Positions 57,118 to 64,000 of a stretch of DNA of 64,000 bases are shown here, one piece after another; the stretch's first letter is position 1; each line of letters opens with the position of its first letter. A model generated the notes under the pieces. It was not told the origin of the DNA, ran no database searches, and saw only the letters and a list, made by a program, of their open reading frames with translations. Both the position numbers and the translations under genes were made by a program. This stretch comes from Mytilus trossulus (lineage: Eukaryota; Mollusca; Bivalvia; Mytilida; Mytilidae), in contig NC_086378.1 in NCBI RefSeq assembly GCF_036588685.1, forward strand, positions 39,223,578 to 39,287,577, in the 5' to 3' direction.

Positions 57118-57330
57118 AACCCTGTCATACTCTTTATTTACCTATCCAAAGTCAGGAGCCTGTAGTTTAGTGGTTGTCGTTGGTTCATGTCTCGACTCAT
57201 ATTTGATATTTTGTAAATTGTTTTGTTATGTATAATTAGGCTGTTAGTTTTTTCGTTTGAATTGCTTACATTTTCATGTCGGCCTTTTATAGACGACTTT
57301 ACAGTATCAGGTTTTTGTCATTTTTGAACG
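57118..57330 (+). repeat. R-B second copy, 3'-truncated
   Basis: CCAAAGTCAGGAGCCTGTAG, GGCTGTTAGTTTTTTCG and CATTTTCATGTCGGCC repeat the inner part of the preceding copy directly behind it, without its tail. Confidence 0.7.
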
Positions 57331-57334
57331 CCAT

Positions 57335-58955
57335 GCACGCTGTTCCTACAACCACTGTGATTTAAAACAGAATCTTCAAAATTTCCTCCACAAAAGAAAA
57401 CAAAATGTTAACAAACACTAACCAATATAAAAACTAATTCAGTATATGTTTTCCTTTATGTTCTTATAGCTCTTGGTCATATGCTTAGCAATATATAGTA
57501 TATTTGAGGATTAAAACAACAAAGCAATGTGAAAAAACCGGATGTCCAACGTTACATTTTTGAACAACTGTTTCATCTCTTATGTATAGTGCTCCTATTT
57601 TTTATTCTCTGATCTTCCCGAAACTTAGCAGAAGCAACGAAGTGTGTCAGTTCTTGGTTAAATTAAAACCATTCTTTTGTCGAATTTCGTTGGACTCGGT
57701 GGCTGCAAATTAAGCGGGAATAAGAAAAATGTCCAATGACGTTTTTCGTTGACTTAACGGCTGGAAAGGTAGTTTTATAAGTAGATAATATCTATATATA
57801 AAAAAATGTGGGATAGTTATAACATCTACCGAAAGAACAAACATTTGCCTCATTGTTCGTAAGTTCAAAAATTGTAGATTTTATAAAACCATCTCTTCAC
57901 AGTGGTTTTTCAAGCGGTAGCCATTTTGTCCAAGTTGATATTTCATTTGTCCAAGCAATAAATGCGAGTTTTTTACCTAAGATTTCAATAAGTAATTTAT
58001 AATTTACCAAAACAAAAGTTAGATACACGAAAAGAACATAAAGTCTAGATTCTTTTTTTATCAACTGCGTGTTTGAGACTTACAGGAATAAAATGCTACG
58101 AAACATTACAAAACGGTAGCCATTTTGTGCAAACGTCGAAAAACGTCGAAAAATCCAAACCAACGCTTTTGTTTCGACGTTATATGTGCAGTTTCATTGG
58201 ATATTCCTGAAACTTAAAACGAATCGCGTGGTGAAATTTAAAAAAAAATTACTGGTGCATGTTGTGCATGAAACGGAGGTAACTGAAAGACTTATCGGAA
58301 ACAGCGACAAAAACAGTTTCATTGAATTAATGCAACCCCGTATTATACGGACGATTCAGTAGAAGATTAGTACATTTTAAAAGCAAGCAACTTCAAATGA
58401 CTGGGAAAATATTTTTCGAGATTGGGTTATAATAATTTTATTTAATGGTTGTATTTCGACAAGTTATGTGTCAAGCAAATTTTTAATACAATTCAACTCA
58501 AATTATTCAAGGGTAAATATGTTTTTTATTTACTTGCAGAGTGTCGGATAAATTTGTATTAAGGTTGAATCAAGATATGAAAAATTTACAAGGACAGATG
58601 ATATTATGCACCATGCAATTTTAGCAGCCTGCGATTAAAGTTTTGTTATAATTCATTTATTGAAAACCGTATACTTCTGTCCCATTTTCCTTCCTTCATG
58701 TTCATTACTTACGACAGTACAACATTTTAAGGTGAATTAGGGGTCAAAATTATTTATTCAATTTCACAAATTGAGGTACATATTTTCATGGTAAATTGAC
58801 ATCACAAAATTAATAGAGACAGATTTAGAATCAACCAACTACATAAAAAAAAAGCAAATGAAACTTGCAAATTGTATAAATCTACGTCAAAAGTTTCAGA
58901 AAACCCTCGTTGTCGTCGTGGTGGTGTAACGTCGTGTTGTATGAACATCGTGCGC
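57335..58955. other. Gene-free stretch
   Basis: No gene supported. TAGCCATTTTGT recurs at about 57917 and 58118 with nearby GTCGAAAAACGTCGAAAAA direct repeats; significance unclear. Confidence 0.35.
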
Positions 58956-58959
58956 AACG

Positions 58960-59065
58960 CTCTTACGATTGTCTATAATTGCTTACATCCACTTCATATT
59001 TTACTCCGTAGGATAGTTGCCTTATTGGCATACACATTCCATTTCTTCGTTTTTATATTATATAC
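58960..59065 (+). repeat. R-B end, diverged
   Basis: ATTGTCTATAATTGCTTACA, GTAGGATAGTTGCCTTATTG and CATTTCTTCGTTTTTATA correspond to the last 100 bases of family R-B. Confidence 0.55.
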
Positions 59066-59415
59066 CTGACTTCTAAACTCGTGTTTTCATGAACAAGCAT
59101 GAAATATTTGCCACTGGGTGTTAAAATTAGCAACATATATATACAATCAATCAATTCAAACTTGTGTTGAATAAGAGCCATTTTATATTTATCTATTTCT
59201 TCCGGTGGTGGACAGAAGGATTTCATATATGAATATGGTTGCCTGGTAAGTGCTGAAAAATAGGAATGATTAGCGACAGATTGAAATGAATAATAATGCC
59301 TCCCTTTCCCTTCTCTTCCACATCCTTCATTTATAAATTTAAACTGACCACCACGGAATAGCTTATTAGTGTTGAAAGTAGCATTAAACAATAATAAATC
59401 AAAAACCCTTCCCTA
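59053..59415 (-). repeat. ORF fragment resembling a widespread repeat-derived protein
   Basis: An open minus-strand frame begins after a TAG at about 59415 and reads GRVFDLLLFNATFN, then KLFRGGQFKFINEGCGREGK and SYFSALTRQPYSYMKSF. The VFDLLLFNATFN start is, from memory, shared by many repeat-derived hypothetical proteins in animal genomes; the rest is diverged. No catalytic motif seen. More likely repeat debris than a gene. Confidence 0.35.
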
Positions 59416-59419
59416 GAAT

Positions 59420-60820
59420 ATCAAATAATTGTCCCTTAGCAGTTATTGTCCGTGTAGTTCTTATATTTATTCAGCTTATCGTCCTACTGTCATACCATAA
59501 AAAACGTTTATAAAACAGCTCACATTCTAATATATCTGCATTCATAAATTTATTAATTTCATTTAGAAAAAACGACGCCATGTTTGTTATGTACCTCTGC
59601 CGTCTAGATAACCTATCAAAAAAGAAGAGGTAAAAAAGAGCTGGAAGATCTTTCAAATGCAAAAATAACAGAAATACACTTCTTCTGGCTCACTTCCAAA
59701 GAACAGATAAAAAAAACCAAAAAAAGACCCATTAATATGTTTTTAAAAACGCCTTGACCCTACAGTACATTTTTTTCCAAAAACAAATGGCATTATCAAA
59801 TGTATAAACAAAACATACATAAGGGAGGGACCAAACCTATAGATAACATAATAAAGAAATGATGAAATATACAGCATATAAAGTTGATTGATTTTTGGTT
59901 GCCTTATGTCCAGTTGCAAATATGTCACGCATATTATTATACAGGACAAATATAACAGAGATCACAGGATAAAGAATAGAGTGAAATGGTAAAAACTAAA
60001 AGATATAGAATTATAGAAACGATCTTTGATCTGAAACCCTCCCCTCACACTCACACCATAACCATTACTGCCAATACTCGCATATATACATCTCTATACA
60101 AATATCTAAATGTGAACCTCCCCCCTAAGACACTGAGGTTTTTAATCCGCCCCTGTTATATGTGTCTTATTATATACATTTCGTACGGGTCTACACGGGT
60201 AGTAAGGTCGTCATATCGAGGAGCGTTTAGTACAGTGATCTTGTCATAGTTTGGATAAGTTTGACATGACGGTGTTAAGTCTTTTTGATGACAATCAATG
60301 CAAAAATGTAAACATTGGGATATTTTGTAAACGGAACATCTGATCATTAATTCAAGCTGGTAAGTAACTTAGTACATCACAAGTTGTATCATATGGTTAA
60401 TGATTTAACACAGAACAAAGCTTGCGTATGTCAAAATTTAAAACTTGCTAATTGGTTTATCGTACATAAAAAAAGTCATTTTCTTACAGTCTGTTACATC
60501 ACATATATCTTCGTGGTATAACACTGCGGTCAATTATTCTGAAAAATACCTACTTTTGCAATCAATTCAAAATTACTGAAATATCTGTGTCATGGTTTGG
60601 TTCATTCGTGTCATGGTTAAGTTCATGTTGGACATGGTTCAGTTATGTAATTCTTGTCGTGTATAATGAAGAGCTACTATCAAAATGAGCAAAAATCGGT
60701 CCATTTGAAACACAAAAGGACATAAAAACGCAAATACAATGTAGTAATATGTTATAAGTAGAGGCAATATCATTGCCAACAACTATCCACCTAAGATCAA
60801 ATGACGTAGACGTTAGTAGC
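59420..60820. other. Gene-free stretch
   Basis: Nothing supported. Short open frames on both strands lack family features. Confidence 0.4.
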
Positions 60821-61254
60821 TACACTGTAAATATTGCAGACGCCTGACGCGTCTGGACGCGTTCCAATTTTAAACACAATATGTTCAGTTATTAACATTA
60901 GTGTTCCACATTAAACGTCTGCGTTAAAGAATATAACACATTGTGTTCAGTCTTTTAACGCACATATTCAAGACAAGTGTTCTAAATTGAACACTAAAAA
61001 TGTTCTTATATTGTAATGGGGAGTGAACAAATATTTCATCATTTCAGAGTCAAACAGACGATGAATAAGGGTGATTCGTACTATGATTTGACGATAAATG
61101 TATTTTAGCTGTATCGGCATATAAGCAAATTATAGTTTGGTAAAAAAAAATGAAACATTTTACAAGAGCGTATTTATAAGCGTGCAAATGATTGATTTTT
61201 AATATGAATCTTTTTCTAAACGACTTAAGTTCTTAGGGTATTTTTTTTTAACAA

Positions 61255-61830
61255 TGTAAATGCGTAAATGCTCATGAAAACGTTGCTCTTGTAAAAGCGT
61301 TCTGGTGTCGAACATGATGCGTTCAAATTTACCATTTTCCCTGAACGCCATGTGTTCCAAACATATCCGCGTACATAACAGCGCGTGACGTATTAATGTA
61401 CCGGAAGTTTGGTTTTTGATCGTGATTGAAGAAGCTTCACTGAAGAAAATTAACAACAAAACTTGATATAATAGGTATGTTTATCTATATTTATCTACAC
61501 ATGACGAACATAAAAAATATTTTTTTTAGTCATGAAATCAACAATTGTCTACTTGGACAGGACACACTGAAGTATAAATGGAAGAACGTTTTGTTCGAAC
61601 ATAAAACTGCCCCTCCACTTCCACTTAACTGTGCTGTCATAATTCGATTAAAAAAGTAGCGGTTCTTTGAGAGATTACATTCAAATTATCATGTTTAAAA
61701 AAAAAATTAACCTCTGTAAATTTATACGTAAATGATGATATCGTTGCTATTGTAAATGTGTTCTGGTCTCGAACATGATGCGTTCAAGCTAATCGTTTTC
61801 TCCGAACGCAATGTATTCCTAACACGACTC
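61255..61830. repeat. Internal 90-bp duplication within the CACTG element
   Basis: About 61270-61355 and 61740-61830 share GTTGCT(C/A)TTGTAAA, GTGTCGAACATGATGCGTTC / TCTCGAACATGATGCGTTC, and (CC)CTGAACGC/CCGAACGC then ATGT(G)TTCC. Separated by about 470 bp. Confidence 0.75.
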
Positions 61831-63503
61831 AAACATTGTGTATAGAAAGCATTAAGAAGATCAAACGATCATCTACACTTTTGAGGATGTACATTTTTTA
61901 ATTAAATAAAACCAATGCATAAAGATTTGTTCACAAATGCAAAAACTGTCATGACATTGCAATGTCAAGACAGAAGTTTGTAAAAAAAGGCATACTGCAA
62001 CACTAATTTTAAATTTCTCATGTATATGTTATTTATAATAGCTTTGTAATTAGTAATTCATTTTAGCAAATGTCCACCCTTGTGCACTGCATTCATGTAT
62101 TGTAATGTATTCCTATGTTACTTTTATAGGGTACAAACCCAACTATACTGTACTTAAGGGTAATTGTTCGTGCATACCTCGAGAATAAAGAGAACATGTT
62201 GCAGTTCAAGAGATGACTACTTATCCTGCACCATAAAAGTACTATATGTAAGTTTAAGAATTTTGAATAGGAGTGCATGTCCATTGACTTGTTACAAGTG
62301 TTGTTATTGCAGATTTATCAATAAAATGTGCACCATTCACTTGTTTACATTAATCAGAAAGCTATTTGAGCTAAATTTGATGCAATTACATCATCCGTCA
62401 ATTATCCGTATACAGATCATAAGTGAAAAAAATACTAAATATCTTTCAAAATAAAGGCAAATGGTAATTAGTTTCTTGAAATGTTAGCAGTTAATTTAGT
62501 CACAAGTCTAAGTTGACGATAAAGTGTTGCCTAAAAAACATATAGCACTTGCTGGACACTTTCTATCATTTTTTTTAAAAAGATATAGAACACGAGAGCA
62601 CATTTGACCACTCAATTACCACTCATTGGCAAATGCATCTTATCTTATAATGCTGACAAGTATAATGGAATTACAAAAACGAAATAAGATTTTCTAATAT
62701 TCTTAAGGAATGTCGACATGATGAATAATTTGTTTACTCATACACTTTATATTTCACATTTTAGAACTTACGGTTGATGGATAACAAGGTTAAAGAATAA
62801 TTATAACCCAAGGAGACGAATCCTCTAAAAATGGAAGCTCAAAATCAGTTGTAAATGACTCAAATCATGTTTAAAAGTGTCCAAGGAAGTAGTGTTTCAT
62901 GAACACCGACTCGACTACTAGCATCATATACACAGGGTATTTTATGTTTGATATTGACTATCTGAGTGCTATGCAGCCAGTGGATTATGGAACATTTGGG
63001 TGATAAAAGAGTCAGTGGCATCAGTATTTTGTTAAGAAATTCAGAACAGTTCTTGACTTAGGAAGTTGCAAACGATGAGTTAAACATAAGACACTTGACT
63101 TTGTTGTAACATAATAATTTTAAATATATGACGAACATTTTGTTTATGAGTAAATATTTGGACACATTTTGCAAATTACAAATGTTATATTTCTAACTTG
63201 TCTAACTTGTCATTTTAAAGTTGCTTCAATATTTCACATTTTATTGTACTTTTTTTTTAAATGTTGCCTTTTTTAATCAATTAAAGACGTTTTTAATCAA
63301 TTAAAATATTTGTTTTACAAGACCACAATAATGTTTCAGAGAATATAACACTTTTTCTGGAACATGTAAAATTGTGTTCCAGTAATATACACTATGTGTT
63401 CTGGATATTAACACATATTTCTGGAACACAGTCCGAGCGTTCCAGAAGTGTTACAAGGCTTAGAACGCGTAACGGCATACAATTTTGCTCACAAGGACAT
63501 GTT

Positions 63504-63770
63504 CCAGATTCAAACACTAGGCGTTCAAGAAGTACACGCTATCCGTTCAAGAATAACACATAGCGTTCGAAAGATGCACACATGATGTTAAAAACTGGAA
63601 CACGAAAGTTAATATCTAGAACACTGTTACGCGTTCCAGATTCAAACACTAGGTGTTCAAGGAGTACACACTATCCGTTCAAAAATAACACACATAGCGT
63701 TCGAAAGATGCACACATAATGTTAAAAACTGGAACACCAATGTTAATATTGAGAACACCGTTACGCGTTC
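63504..63770. repeat. Tandem 131-bp subterminal duplication
   Basis: CCAGATTCAAACACTAGG(C/T)GTTCAAG to CACTGTTACGCGTTCCAGA and again to CACCGTTACGCGTTCCAGA, starting at about 63504 and 63636. Each copy contains some ten GTTC/GAAC words. Confidence 0.85.
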
Positions 63771-63834
63771 CAGAAGTGTTACAAAAGGGCGTTCAAAAAG
63801 TGTTCAGATTCTTAACACTTTTATTTACAGTGTA

Positions 63835-64000
63835 TTTGTCATCAAGAGGCCTTTAACATTCAATAATGAGCAAAACCATATTTCTTAGCAAGATATAAAA
63901 GACTGCGACAAAATTCAATGTATAGGAATTCCAATTAGAAAACCATCAGCCTATTTCTGTCCAAAATAAATAGCAAAATTTGATACACATTTTCTAACGA
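63835..64000. other. Right flank, nothing recognised
   Basis: AT-rich sequence to the window end with no feature. Confidence 0.3.

Larger units (their letters stand above)
60823..63832. mobile_element. CACTG-ended non-autonomous DNA transposon, 3.0 kb
   Basis: Perfect terminal inverted repeat CACTGTAAAT / ATTTACAGTG, flanked by TA on both sides (60821-60822 and 63833-63834). Both subterminal zones (about 60855-61020 and 63355-63825) are packed with GTTC(A/C)AGA, AACAC and GCGTTC words in both senses, as seen in CACTA/EnSpm-type elements. No transposase frame lies inside, so it would depend on a relative. The two-base TA flank is short for CACTA (usually 2-3 bp) and is also compatible with a Tc1/mariner-like target; superfamily therefore open. 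Confidence 0.7.

Overview
The window reads as AT-rich nuclear DNA of a bivalve mollusc, most likely a mussel (Mytilus-type). Reasons seen directly: genes are split by GT..AG introns, long stretches carry no gene, AATAAA-type polyadenylation signals follow the genes, and many degenerate retroelements and dispersed repeats are present. The mussel assignment rests on recalling repeat motifs (for example CCCAAGTCAGGAGCC and CATTGGCAATCATACC) as common in mussel DNA, so it is inference. There is no sign of bacterial operons.

Three host genes are well supported. (1) 6428-9005 (+): a secreted, cysteine-free protein with six tandem 57-residue repeats, a signal-peptide exon and one large repeat exon; no known family was recognised. 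(2) 36732-38893 (+): a small secreted protein with two EF-hands in three coding exons. Its start exon is preceded by a striking 71-bp tandem array in which each unit repeats a splice acceptor, the start codon and the first half of the signal peptide. (3) 44592-45346 (-): a thiopurine S-methyltransferase-family gene with an intact single-exon coding region and a likely intron in its 5' leader. A fourth, tentative gene is a pair of phase-compatible small exons at 22122-22156 and 23692-23770 (+). A single orphan exon is possible at 53483-53563 (-).

Most of the rest is mobile DNA and its debris. Penelope-like reverse transcriptase relics lie at 1-1640 (-), 13830-15935 (+), 25590-26400 (-), 29838-31660 (+), 39546-41135 (-), 42974-44113 (-, with a GIY-YIG endonuclease domain) and 49918-51022 (+). 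A DIRS-type reverse transcriptase lies at 54630-55465 (-) and a DIRS-type tyrosine recombinase end at 47010-47249 (-). Non-autonomous DNA transposons include a TTAA-flanked element (17331-18106), a GGGCC-ended element (32366-33173) and a 3.0-kb CACTG-ended element full of subterminal repeats (60823-63832). Fold-back palindromes cluster at 46.2-48.6 kb. tRNA-headed SINE-like units, minisatellites and several dispersed families fill much of the remainder.

The most unexpected non-coding item is a 158-bp piece of nuclear 18S rRNA on the minus strand at 55858-56015, separated from the DIRS reverse transcriptase by a minisatellite. The points most worth following up are the repeat protein, the 71-bp acceptor/start-codon array and the 18S fragment.
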